From AC-56 sp963702195 (GTDB lineage Bacteria > Actinomycetota > Thermoleophilia > Solirubrobacterales > 70-9): a stretch of 64,000 bases of DNA. Location: positions 248,001-312,000 of the forward strand of contig OY969725.1 of NCBI GenBank assembly GCA_963702195.1, in the 5' to 3' direction. Below are positions 31,396 to 39,305 of this stretch, in pieces (positions within the stretch are counted from its first letter, which is position 1; every line of letters begins with the position of its first letter). Both the position numbers and the translations under genes were made by a program. Under the pieces are notes generated by a model, which saw nothing but the letters and a program-made list of their open reading frames with translations, had not been told where the DNA came from and did not search any database.

Positions 31396-33069
31396 TCAAG
31401 TAGCCGTCGGACCACCCGGGATCGAGCCCGGCGGATGGCGGGTTACCGCCGGCGTACGGCCCACGTTGGCACCGACCCACCGGGAGCGCCGAGTGAAGAT
31501 CGGCCCTGTGGTGACACGGTCGCCCATGCGGACGAGGAGCAGGCAGACGATCGCCCCAATCACCGCGATCGTGCCGCTGACCACGAACATCACCTGAAAC
31601 GCCTCGACGTGGGCCAGGACCGACTGCTGGATTGCCACCTGGACCCCCTGCGCGTGGCCGAAGCTCGCCTGGACGTTGGCGAGTCCGTGCTGCTCGGCCT
31701 GCTGAGTGAAGTCCGTGAAGTCGTTGATCTGCTGCTGGGTAGGGAAGATGCCGTGCTCGTGGAGGCGGGCGAACACTTGGTGCTTGTAGTAGCTGAGCTC
31801 GATTGCCGACAGCACCGCGATCCCGACTGCGCCGCCGAGCTGCTCGGAGGTATTGATCATGCCCGCGGCCTGTCCCTGGTCACGCTCGGGCACGGAATTC
31901 AGGCCGGTCGGGTCGTTGACGGTGAGTACGACGCCGAGGCCGATGCCCTGGAGCAGCAGGCCGGGTATCAGCCACAGCGCCGATGCCTTCGACGCGGTGG
32001 CCGCCAGGACGAAGCCGGAAGCTGCGAGGACCAGGAAGCCGACGCCCAATGGGACTCTGCCGCCCGCGCGGTCGAACGCCCTGCCCGCGAGCGGACCCGC
32101 GAGGATGATCGGCACGGTCGCGGGGATCAGAGCGATGCCGGCGACCTCGGGACTGACCCCGACGACCAGGAGGAGGAAGAAGGGCAGTAGAAAGCCCAGC
32201 CCAAGCTCGATCGAACCCGCCAGGAACTGGCTGATGTTGGACGCGAGGAAGTTCAGGTGCCGAAAGAGCCGGAAGTTGAGCATCGGCTCCGAGGCTCGAA
32301 GCTCGATGAGCACGAAGAGCCCCAGGACCACCAGTCCGATGAGGATGGGAACCCAGGCGGCCGGCGCGTCCAAGCCCGCCGCCTGGATGACGGAGAGCCC
32401 GTAGATCAGGGAGCCGGTGCCGAGGGCGAAGGTGGCGACTCCGGGGAGATCGAGGCCCTGGCCCTCTCGCTCGGCATCCGGGCGAAGCGCCGGCGTGTAG
32501 CGCGCGGCGAGGGCGATCGTGACCGCGGCCAGCGGCACGTTCACCCAGAAGACCGCACGCCAGTCGATGCTCGTCAACAGCCCGCCGATCACCGGGCCGA
32601 GAGCAGCGAAGAATGCCGAGCCCCCGGCCAGCACGCCGAGTGCGGTTCCCCGCCGGTCGGCCGGAAACACGCTGCTGACGATCGCGACGGCGGTTGGCAT
32701 CATCAGGGCGGCCCCGCAGCCCTGGGCGGCCCGCACCGCGATCATCCAGGGCAGGTTCTGGGCCGACCCCGCGAGTGCCGTCGACACCATGAAGATGAAT
32801 CCGCCGATCAGGAAGACACGCCGCAGGCCGAAGAGGTCGCCCAGCCGCCCGCCGAGCACCATGAACGCCGCGAGCGGCAGGATGTTCGCCGTCAGAAGCC
32901 ACTGGCTCTGGGAGAGGCTTCCACCCAGGTCGCGAATCGCGTCGGGCGTCGCCAGCGGGACCGCCGTCTGGTCGACGAGAATCATGCTGCTGGAGAGGGT
33001 CATGGCGGCCAACGTCACCCACATCGCCGCCCGAGAGTGCGTTGTCCCGCCCGAGTGCGTGCCCTCCAT
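31396..33069 (-). CDS. MFS transporter, DHA2 (EmrB/QacA) family
   Basis: Proton-driven drug or metabolite exporter of 557 residues with about 14 membrane helices. Motif A appears as LGGRLGDLFGLRRVFLIGG and motif C-like as GVLAGGSAFFAALGPVIGGLL; the DHA2 motif D1 region is SMILVDQTAVPLATPDAI. The C-terminal 35 residues after the last helix are polar and Pro-rich. No regulator is adjacent. The substrate cannot be predicted. It starts 25 bp from the divergent tag gene and ends next to secA, so it interrupts the usual secA-prfB neighbourhood. Confidence 0.9.
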   Translation of the reverse strand: MEGTHSGGTTHSRAAMWVTLAAMTLSSSMILVDQTAVPLATPDAIRDLGGSLSQSQWLLTANILPLAAFMVLGGRLGDLFGLRRVFLIGGFIFMVSTALAGSAQNLPWMIAVRAAQGCGAALMMPTAVAIVSSVFPADRRGTALGVLAGGSAFFAALGPVIGGLLTSIDWRAVFWVNVPLAAVTIALAARYTPALRPDAEREGQGLDLPGVATFALGTGSLIYGLSVIQAAGLDAPAAWVPILIGLVVLGLFVLIELRASEPMLNFRLFRHLNFLASNISQFLAGSIELGLGFLLPFFLLLVVGVSPEVAGIALIPATVPIILAGPLAGRAFDRAGGRVPLGVGFLVLAASGFVLAATASKASALWLIPGLLLQGIGLGVVLTVNDPTGLNSVPERDQGQAAGMINTSEQLGGAVGIAVLSAIELSYYKHQVFARLHEHGIFPTQQQINDFTDFTQQAEQHGLANVQASFGHAQGVQVAIQQSVLAHVEAFQVMFVVSGTIAVIGAIVCLLLVRMGDRVTTGPIFTRRSRWVGANVGRTPAVTRHPPGSIPGGPTAT

Positions 33070-33094
33070 CGACGCGCAGCCTATGAGGTAGGGC

Positions 33095-33718
33095 GTGGGC
33101 GACGCAAGCTCTTCGGCGTCCCTTGCGCCGGGTCCGGACGGTCACCCGCGCTGCCGTTGGGCAACGTCCGCGCCCGAGTACGTCGCCTACCACGATGACG
33201 AGTGGGGCCGTCCGGTCCGCGACGACCGCGGCCTGTACGAGAAGCTGTCTCTGGAGGCGTTCCAGTCCGGGCTCTCGTGGCTGACGATCCTTCGGAAGCG
33301 CGAGGCATTTCGCAGCGCCTTCGCAGGCTTTGAGATCGACCGCGTTGCAGCCTTCGGGTCAGGTGACACCAAGCGGCTGCTCGCCGACGCCGGCATCGTC
33401 CGCAACCGGGCGAAGATCGAGGCCGCGATCGCGAACGCGCGCGCCGCGATCGAGCTCCTGGAAGGTGGCGAATCGCTGTCCGAGCTGATCTGGTCGTTCG
33501 CCCCCCCTCGGGAGCGGCGCGCTCCGCGCAGCTACGCGGACGTGCCGTCGGCGACGGGCGAGTCGAAGGCGCTCGCCCGCGAGTTGAAGCACAGGGGTTT
33601 CCGGTTCGTCGGCCCCACCACCGCGTACGCGCTGATGCAGGCATGCGGACTCGTGAACGATCATCTGGCGGGTTGCGCCGTGCGGGATTCGGTCGAGGCG
33701 GAGAGGCGGCGCCTCTAA
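33095..33718 (+). CDS. tag: DNA-3-methyladenine glycosylase I
   Basis: Removes 3-methyladenine from DNA; 207 residues. The structural zinc ligands of Tag are all present: Cys in PRCRWAT, His in AYHDDEWG, and the pair His/Cys in VNDHLAGC near the C-terminus. GLSWLTILRKREAFR is the diagnostic central motif. The GTG start is at 33095 with a TATGAG box about seven bases upstream. It is divergent from the MFS gene. Together with the AlkA-type gene at 12.4 kb this gives two unrelated alkyl-adenine glycosylases. Confidence 0.93.
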   Translation: MGDASSSASLAPGPDGHPRCRWATSAPEYVAYHDDEWGRPVRDDRGLYEKLSLEAFQSGLSWLTILRKREAFRSAFAGFEIDRVAAFGSGDTKRLLADAGIVRNRAKIEAAIANARAAIELLEGGESLSELIWSFAPPRERRAPRSYADVPSATGESKALARELKHRGFRFVGPTTAYALMQACGLVNDHLAGCAVRDSVEAERRRL

Positions 33719-33738
33719 GCGCCTATCGGGATAGGTCC

Positions 33739-33744
33739 TAAGAT
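33739..33744 (+). promoter_or_regulatory. -10 box of the leaderless prfB promoter
   Basis: TAAGAT ends seven bases before the GTG start of prfB; no Shine-Dalgarno is present. Confidence 0.5.
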
Positions 33745-33751
33745 CAGGGCC

Positions 33752-34865
33752 GTGGCCGAGGTTGTCTCCAGAGAGAGCGTGTCCGCGCGGCTCGCGGAGG
33801 TCCGCGAGGGGCTGACGCTGCTCGCGGACTACCTTTGACCCGGCCAAGCTGTCGGCTGACATAGAGCGGCTCGAGGAGGAGATGCAGCGTCCCGGCTTCT
33901 GGGACGACGCTGAAACGGCGGCGCGGGTCTCGGCCCAGCACGCCGCCACCCAGCGCCGCCTCGAGACGTTCCGCGCTCTGGAGTCCGACGTGGCCGACCT
34001 CGATGAGCTGTTGGAGCTGTCGGCCGGCGATCCCGAGCTTGCCGCTGAGCTCTCCTCGCAGCTCGACTCGATCGAGAGCCGGCTCGAACAGCTCGAGGAG
34101 GCGCGCCTCTTCAACGGCCGCTACGACGCGGGGGACGCCGTCGTCACCGTGCGCTCGGGCGCAGGCGGGACGGACTCCCAGGACTGGGCCGAGATGCTCC
34201 TCCGGATGTATCTGCGCTGGGCGGAGCGCCGCGAGTTCCGCGTGGAGATGAAGGAGGCGTCGCCCGGCGAGGAAGCGGGCCTCAAGTCGGCGACCTTCAT
34301 CGCGCGCGGCGAGAACGCCTACGGCCTGTTCGCGGCCGAGCGCGGGGTCCACCGGCTGGTCCGGATCTCGCCGTTCGACGCTCAAAAGCGACGCCATACG
34401 GCCTTCGCCCAGGTCGACGTGGCACCGCTTGTCGACGACGACGTGGAGGTCGACCTGGACGAGGAGGACCTCCGGGTCGACACGTACCGGGCCTCCGGCG
34501 CCGGAGGCCAGCACGTCAACAAGACCGACTCCGCGGTCCGGATCACCCACGTCCCCACCGGAATCGTCGCCCAGTCCCAGAACGAGCGCTCCCAGACCCA
34601 GAACAAGGCGACCGCCATGAAGATCCTTCGCGCACGTCTGCTGGAGGAGGAGGAGCGAAAGAAGGCCGAGGAGCTGGCCGCCGAGCGCGGCGAGCAGAAG
34701 GCCGCGGAGTGGGGCTCTCAGATCCGCAGCTACACGCTCCACCCGTCGACAAGGGTCAAGGACCATCGCACGGGCCACGAGGTCGGCGACGCCCAGCGGG
34801 TGCTCGACGGCGACCTCGACGGGTTCGTCAGGGAATACCTGCTGAAGAGCGCCTCGGAGGATTAG
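33752..34865 (+). CDS. prfB: peptide chain release factor 2, with programmed +1 frameshift
   Basis: Releases peptides at UGA and UAA codons. The first 28 codons (GTG 33752 to CTT 33833-33835) run into an in-frame TGA (33836-33838). Slipping forward one base at CTTTGAC continues as Asp-Pro-Ala-Lys and gives 370 residues, normal for RF2. The GGQ motif is in ASGAGGQHVNKTDS and the codon-recognition tripeptide in RISPFDAQKRR. The CUU-UGA-C context is the classical RF2 autoregulatory site, but no Shine-Dalgarno-like stimulator lies directly before it; the only candidate, GAGGGG, is about 20 bases upstream. The FIST gene starts two bases after the stop. Confidence 0.95.
33833..33839 (+). other. prfB: RF2 programmed frameshift site
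   Basis: Slippery CTT followed by TGA and C. When RF2 is scarce the ribosome shifts +1 and makes full-length RF2; when it is abundant, termination gives a 28-residue peptide. Confidence 0.93.
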
Positions 34866-34867
34866 CG

Positions 34868-36031
34868 ATGCCCGTCCGCGTCGGCGTGGGGATCTCGGAG
34901 AGCTTCGACGCGGTCGAGGCGTTCACGGACGCCGCACGCGACGCGGCCCATGGTCTCGGCGGGCAGCGCTGTGACCTGTGTCTGGTGTTCGCCGGCGCCC
35001 CACACCTCGGACGCGGCAAGTGGATCCTCTCGGCCGTCCACGACCATCTCGGTCCCAGGCACCTGATCGGCTGCGGCGCCGGTGGCGTGGTGGGAGCCGG
35101 TCGCGAGATCGAAGAGGGACCCGCGGCCGTGGTCTGGGCCGCGGCGATGCCGGAGGCCGAGATCGCCACCCACCACTTCGAGACCGAGCAGACCCCCGCG
35201 GGCTTCGAGCTCCTGGGTGTGCCCGGGCGGGATGTCCTCGGGGACGCACTGGTCGTCCTTGCGGACCCCTACAGCTTTGCCACCGAGGCGCTGCTCGGCC
35301 ACCTGGGTGAGCTGCGGCCTGGAATGCCTGTCCTCGGCGGGCTGGCGAGCGCCGCCGCGGCAGGCTCCGCGTCCCTCTTCAGGGACGGCGACGTCCTGGA
35401 CGGGGGCGCTGTGGCATGCTCGCTGGCCGGCGTCCCGGTCCTGCCCTGCGTCTCGCAGGGCGCTGCGCCGGTCGGACCGGAGATGACGATCACCGCCGCC
35501 GAGGGCAACGTGATCGCGGAGCTGGCCTCCAAACCGGCGATCGAGCGCCTGCGAGAGGCGCTCGCCGAGCTCGACCCGCGCGAGCAGGAGCTCGCGGCAT
35601 CCGGCCTGATGCTCGGAATCGTCATCGACGAGAACAAGCCCGACTACGGCCGGGGCGACTTTCTCGTGCGGCCGATCATCGGCGCCGACTCCGAGTCCGG
35701 GGGGCTTGCGATCGGCGAGCGGGTGAGGGTTGGACAAACGGTGCGCATGCAGATTCGCGACGGCGCGTCAGCCGACGAGGACCTGCGCGACGCCCTCCGC
35801 GCTCAGACCCAGGCGCTCGGATCGGCTCCCCCTGCGGGCGTCCTCCTCTTCACGTGCAACGGCCGCGGCTCCCACATGTTCGAGGTCCGGGACCACGACG
35901 CGTCGGCGATCGAGGACACGCTCGGCGCCCCGGCGGGCGGGTTCTTCTGCGCGGGCGAGATCGGCCCGGTCGGCGGGCGCAACTTCCTGCACGGGTTCAC
36001 GGCGACCATGGCCCTGTTCCCCGCCGAGTAG
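34868..36031 (+). CDS. FIST-domain protein
   Basis: A 387-residue soluble protein with FIST N (about 30-215; CDLCLVFAGAPHLG, GCGAGGVVGAG, PVLGGLASAAAAG) and FIST C (about 225-375; GVLLFTCNGRGSHMF, GGFFCAGEIGPVGGRNFLHGFT). FIST domains are sensory modules thought to bind small ligands such as amino acids, usually in signalling proteins; here no output domain is attached. It starts two bases after prfB, and its stop overlaps the nadC GTG (TAGTG), so prfB-FIST-nadC may be one transcript. Confidence 0.88.
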   Translation: MPVRVGVGISESFDAVEAFTDAARDAAHGLGGQRCDLCLVFAGAPHLGRGKWILSAVHDHLGPRHLIGCGAGGVVGAGREIEEGPAAVVWAAAMPEAEIATHHFETEQTPAGFELLGVPGRDVLGDALVVLADPYSFATEALLGHLGELRPGMPVLGGLASAAAAGSASLFRDGDVLDGGAVACSLAGVPVLPCVSQGAAPVGPEMTITAAEGNVIAELASKPAIERLREALAELDPREQELAASGLMLGIVIDENKPDYGRGDFLVRPIIGADSESGGLAIGERVRVGQTVRMQIRDGASADEDLRDALRAQTQALGSAPPAGVLLFTCNGRGSHMFEVRDHDASAIEDTLGAPAGGFFCAGEIGPVGGRNFLHGFTATMALFPAE

Positions 36032-36885
36032 TGGACTTCCCGCTGCGCGAGCTGGTCGAGCGGGCGCTCGCCGAGGACCTTGGCGCCGGCGACGTCACCG
36101 CCGAGGCGCTCGTCCCCCCGGATGCCCAGGCCACCGCACGCATCGTCCAGAAGCAGGACGGCGTGGTCTTCGGCCTGGACGCGGTGGAGGAGGTCTTCAG
36201 ACAGGCCGGCGCGGAGGGCCTCGACCGGATGGCACCGGAGGGCGAGTGCCGCGATCAGGTGCCGGCCGACGTGGCGTTCGTGGCCGGGCCGGCCCGTGCC
36301 CTGCTCGCGGGGGAACGCACCGCCCTCAACCTTCTCTGCCACCTCTCGGGGGTCGCGACGCTGACCGCGCGCTTCGTGCGCGCCGTCGCCGGTACGGGGG
36401 CGACGATCCTCGACACGCGAAAGACGACGCCGGGGATGCGGGCCCTCGAAAAGGCGGCGGTCGCCGCGGGCGGTGGGAGGAATCACCGCATGGGCCTCTA
36501 CGACGCATTCCTGATCAAGGAGAACCACATCGCCGTTGCTGGCGGGATCGCCGAGGCCATCGATCGGGCTCGCGAGGCGTCCCCGGAGCGCGAGATCGAG
36601 ATCGAGTGCCGGAATGCCGCCGAGGTCGCCGAGGCCCTGGAGGCCGGTGCCGACCGCCTCCTGCTCGACAACATGGAGCAGGGTGAGCTCCGCGCGGCCG
36701 TCGCCGCGCGCGACGCCGCGACGGAGGGCGGGCGCGCGCGGGCGCAACTCGAGGCGTCCGGGGGCGTGACGCTCGAGACGGTCGGCGCGATCGCCGCGAC
36801 GGGCGTCGACTTCGTGTCGGTCGGCGCGCTCACCCACTCGGCGCCGGCGCTCGACCTGAGCATGCTGGTCGTCGTCGACGACTGA
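36031..36885 (+). CDS. nadC: nicotinate-nucleotide pyrophosphorylase (carboxylating)
   Basis: Converts quinolinate and PRPP to nicotinate mononucleotide in de novo NAD synthesis; 284 residues. Signatures: EDLGAGDVTAEAL, RTALNLLCHLSGVATLT, ILDTRKTTPGMRALEK, GGGRNHRMGLYDAFLIKENH, IEIECRNAAE and the final VDFVSVGALTHSAPALDLSM. The GTG start shares a base with the FIST stop. nadA lies 3.4 kb downstream in the same direction but apart; nadB is not in the window. A large inverted repeat follows. Confidence 0.95.
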   Translation: MDFPLRELVERALAEDLGAGDVTAEALVPPDAQATARIVQKQDGVVFGLDAVEEVFRQAGAEGLDRMAPEGECRDQVPADVAFVAGPARALLAGERTALNLLCHLSGVATLTARFVRAVAGTGATILDTRKTTPGMRALEKAAVAAGGGRNHRMGLYDAFLIKENHIAVAGGIAEAIDRAREASPEREIEIECRNAAEVAEALEAGADRLLLDNMEQGELRAAVAARDAATEGGRARAQLEASGGVTLETVGAIAATGVDFVSVGALTHSAPALDLSMLVVVDD

Positions 36886-36920
36886 GCGGGGTTCGCAGTC
36901 CGCGGATGCTGCCCACCGAC

Positions 36921-37050
36921 GCGCGACAACGGCGGCAATGAGGGGAGCCCGACGCCAGGTCAAGTGAATCTGTTCCCGGAAACCGGGACTGGATTCACTT
37001 GACCCGGCGATCACCTCCGAATCTGCCCTCATTGCCGCCGTTTCTTGCGC
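36921..37050. repeat. 130-bp nested inverted repeat between nadC and the SnoaL-like gene
   Basis: Outer perfect arms of 17 bp (36928-36944 AACGGCGGCAATGAGGG, 37026-37042 its complement), extended by GCGC at both ends after short mismatches. An inner arm pair of 13 bp (36958-36970 GGTCAAGTGAATC, 36992-37004) is flanked by CGCC/GGCG. A central CCCGG-AAA-CCGGG closes the loop. As RNA this forms a long interrupted hairpin. It could be a terminator, a small RNA or a palindromic mobile remnant. No coding frame fits. Confidence 0.85.
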
Positions 37051-37089
37051 ACGAGCTTCGCCCCCCCGAAACTGGCTGCCGTTGCGTTG

Positions 37090-37095
37090 TAGAGT
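37090..37095 (+). promoter_or_regulatory. -10 box of a leaderless promoter
   Basis: TAGAGT ends seven bases before the ATG of the SnoaL-like gene; no Shine-Dalgarno is present. Confidence 0.5.
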
Positions 37096-37102
37096 CGGCC
37101 CG

Positions 37103-37618
37103 ATGGCGGTGAGCGAGGAGCTCCGAAGGGCGCGCGAGGAGATCGTCGTCGAGCACATGGAGTCGGAGAACCGGCACGAGTTCGACGTGACGCTCGGCAC
37201 CTTCGACCACCCGCGGTACGAGCTGATCGGGACCGGCGACGTCTACGACGGCCCGCACGAGGTCGCGCGCTACTTCGAGGAGACGCGCGCGGCGTTCCCA
37301 GACCAGCGCAATGAGCTGATCGCCATGCACCACTCCGACGACGCGGTGGTCGTCGAGGCGAACCTGTACGGGACCCACGACGGGCCCTTCCGTGGCCTGC
37401 CGCCGACCGGGCGCAAGTTCGAGATGCGCTTCTGCGCGATCTTCGTCTTCCAAGAGGATCGGCTCGTCTGCGAGCGGGTGTACTTCGACTCCGGCACCGT
37501 GCTCCGGCAGCTCGGGATCGCCCGCGATCCGCTGTCGCTGTCCGGGCGGGTGGCGACGGTCGTGAACCACCCGGTCACGGTTGGCCGCGCTCTCGCCGGC
37601 CAGCTTCTTCGCCGCTGA
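37103..37618 (+). CDS. SnoaL-like / ester cyclase family protein
   Basis: A 171-residue protein with the NTF2-like fold of polyketide-cyclase-related proteins: HMESENRHEFDVTLGTFDHP, YFEETRAAFPDQRNE, GTHDGPFRGLPPTGRKFEM and FCAIFVFQEDRLVCERVYFD are the family's typical segments. Members isomerise or hydrolyse small lipophilic molecules, but many have no known activity. The start is ATG 37103, seven bases after a TAGAGT box. No biosynthetic cluster surrounds it. Confidence 0.82.
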   Translation: MAVSEELRRAREEIVVEHMESENRHEFDVTLGTFDHPRYELIGTGDVYDGPHEVARYFEETRAAFPDQRNELIAMHHSDDAVVVEANLYGTHDGPFRGLPPTGRKFEMRFCAIFVFQEDRLVCERVYFDSGTVLRQLGIARDPLSLSGRVATVVNHPVTVGRALAGQLLRR

Positions 37619-37661
37619 CAGGCTCGCCGCGGGGAACGGATTTCGACGCGGAAAGGTCAGG

Positions 37662-38648
37662 ATGACCGAACGGCAGGATCTCTCGACTGGGCGTATTGGC
37701 CTCGCGCTCGTCATGGCTCTCGTGGCTCTCGCGTGCTTCGGAACGGCGTCGGCGGCGGCCCGCGCGACCAAGGTGGCGTCGCTGGCGGGCTCACATGGCC
37801 AGGCCAAGCAGGTCAAGCGCTATTGGACGGTGAAGCGCATGAAGAGCGCGACCGCGCTCAGGGCCGCGCCCACGAGGCGTGAGGTAGCGCGCGCCGCTCG
37901 CTCCAGCTCGGACGCAGCCGGCCACGGCAAGCCCGTGACGATCCAGCCCAGCAGGGGCATCAGCGCGTCCGCCAAGCAGCCGATGGCTCAGCAGGTCCCG
38001 AACCCCACGGTCTATCCGTACCGGACCCAGGGCAAGCTCTTCTTCGTGCAGGGCGGTGGAGGCTACGTATGCTCCGCGACGGTCGTCAACACGCCGAGCC
38101 GGCGGGTCGTCTTCTCGGCCGGGCACTGCGCGATCGACGAGGGCCAGGTCTCTCGCAACGTCGCCTTCGTGCCCGGGTACCACAACGGCGCCCGCCCGTA
38201 CGGAACCTTCGTCGCGACGAAGTCCTACTCCGTCGCGGACTGGATCCAGCACTCGAACTTCAGCGACGACATGTCGGCATTCGTGCTGGGCGGGACCAAG
38301 AAGGTCGCAACCGCCGTCGGCTCGCGTGGCATCAAGTTCAACCAGCCGCGGCGGGAGAACTTCGTGTCCTACGGCTACCCGGCCGCCCTTCCGTTCAACG
38401 GCGAGACGCTCTGGAAGTGCCCGAGCCCGTACCGCGGCCAGGATCCGAGCGCCAGCAACCCGAGAACCCAGTGGATCGCCTGCAACATGACCGGCGGGTC
38501 CAGCGGTGGCGGCTGGATCATCCAGAACAAGTACCTGAACGGGGTCAACAGCTACGGCTACAACTCGCAGCCCGGCCGGATGTACGGCCCGTACTTCGGC
38601 AGCCAGGCGATGTCGCTCTACAACACGGTCAAGAACCTGGCGCCATAG
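37662..38648 (+). CDS. secreted trypsin-like serine protease
   Basis: A 328-residue protein with a signal peptide (IGLALVMALVALACFGTASA), a basic pro-region of about 70 residues and an S1-family domain. The triad is visible: His in FSAGHCAID, Asp in NFSDDMSAFVL, and Ser in MTGGSSGGGW, next to CxC pairs likely to form disulfides (YVCSATV/GHC and KCPS/ACNM). This resembles bacterial glutamyl-endopeptidase/V8-like enzymes. Probably exported through Sec and processed. The start is ATG 37662 after GAAAGGTCAGG. Substrate unknown. Confidence 0.87.
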   Translation: MTERQDLSTGRIGLALVMALVALACFGTASAAARATKVASLAGSHGQAKQVKRYWTVKRMKSATALRAAPTRREVARAARSSSDAAGHGKPVTIQPSRGISASAKQPMAQQVPNPTVYPYRTQGKLFFVQGGGGYVCSATVVNTPSRRVVFSAGHCAIDEGQVSRNVAFVPGYHNGARPYGTFVATKSYSVADWIQHSNFSDDMSAFVLGGTKKVATAVGSRGIKFNQPRRENFVSYGYPAALPFNGETLWKCPSPYRGQDPSASNPRTQWIACNMTGGSSGGGWIIQNKYLNGVNSYGYNSQPGRMYGPYFGSQAMSLYNTVKNLAP

Positions 38649-38699
38649 CGGCGGGCTCCGGACCACGGCGGCACTGGTGGATGCCGCCGCGCAAACGAA

Positions 38700-38730
38700 G
38701 AGCGGCCGGCCGCTGGGCGGCCGGCCGCTC
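38700..38730. terminator. strong bidirectional hairpin between convergent genes
   Basis: Perfect 13-bp stem GAGCGGCCGGCCG/CGGCCGGCCGCTC with loop CTGGG between the protease and CHRD genes. It can terminate both, since it is symmetrical; no T-run. Confidence 0.7.
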
Positions 38731-38762
38731 GAGCGTTCAGTTGATGCCGGTGCGGGCTGCTG

Positions 38763-39227
38763 CTACTGCTTCAGCTGCCCGCGGATCGCGCCGTTGTTCG
38801 GGTACTTGGCGTTCTTCACGGCCACGTTGAACTGCCGCGGCTTTGCGCGGATCGCCTTCATGTCGTCCTTCGCGACGTTCTTCGCGCAACCCTTGACAGG
38901 GCTCGACCGCTTGCCGGTGAACAGGGTCTGAACGAGAGCCCCGTTCTGGCCCTTCTTGCCCTTGTAGATGGCGGCGTTCAGGCCCTTCCGGGGGCCGATC
39001 TTCTTGTAGGTGATCCGGAAGCAGATCTTCTGCTTGTGCGGCCGGAGCGTGACTCGGGCATTACCGCTGCCGGCGGGGGCGCCCGAACCGCCGGGCACGA
39101 CCTGGCCCCCGGTGAGATCGGCGTGCAGCTTGTTCGCGGGGTTGCCACCCGCGAGGGCGACGCTCGCAACGACGAGCGCGCCGATGAGCGCAGCGCAACC
39201 GAGCAGGGTGAGCAGTCTCAATCGCAT
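38763..39227 (-). CDS. secreted CHRD-domain protein
   Basis: A 154-residue protein with a signal peptide (LLTLLGCAALIGALVVASVALAG) and one CHRD domain (LHADLTGGQVVPG, GNARVTLRPHKQKICFRITY, AAIYKGKKGQNGALVQTLF, GAIRGQLKQ). CHRD domains occur in extracellular proteins and are of unknown biochemical role. Two cysteines (KICFR, KGCAKN) could pair. ATG 39227 has GGAGGGA upstream. Monocistronic, and convergent with the protease. Confidence 0.85.
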   Translation of the reverse strand: MRLRLLTLLGCAALIGALVVASVALAGGNPANKLHADLTGGQVVPGGSGAPAGSGNARVTLRPHKQKICFRITYKKIGPRKGLNAAIYKGKKGQNGALVQTLFTGKRSSPVKGCAKNVAKDDMKAIRAKPRQFNVAVKNAKYPNNGAIRGQLKQ

Positions 39228-39305
39228 GGGGAATTCCCTCCTGTACTTGCTGTTTCCCCGGCATGAGTCCCTGCACCGGAGCTTGAGAATGGCCAGCGTA
39301 CCAGC

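Noticed and set aside
31396..31440. T-loop-like sequence after secA that suggested a tRNA remnant
   Set aside because: No acceptor or anticodon arm can be paired; the bases encode the C-terminus of the MFS transporter.
36928..37042. Miniature transposon (MITE) interpretation of the nested inverted repeat
   Set aside because: No target-site duplication is visible at the ends and no second copy is seen in the window; kept as an unexplained repeat.
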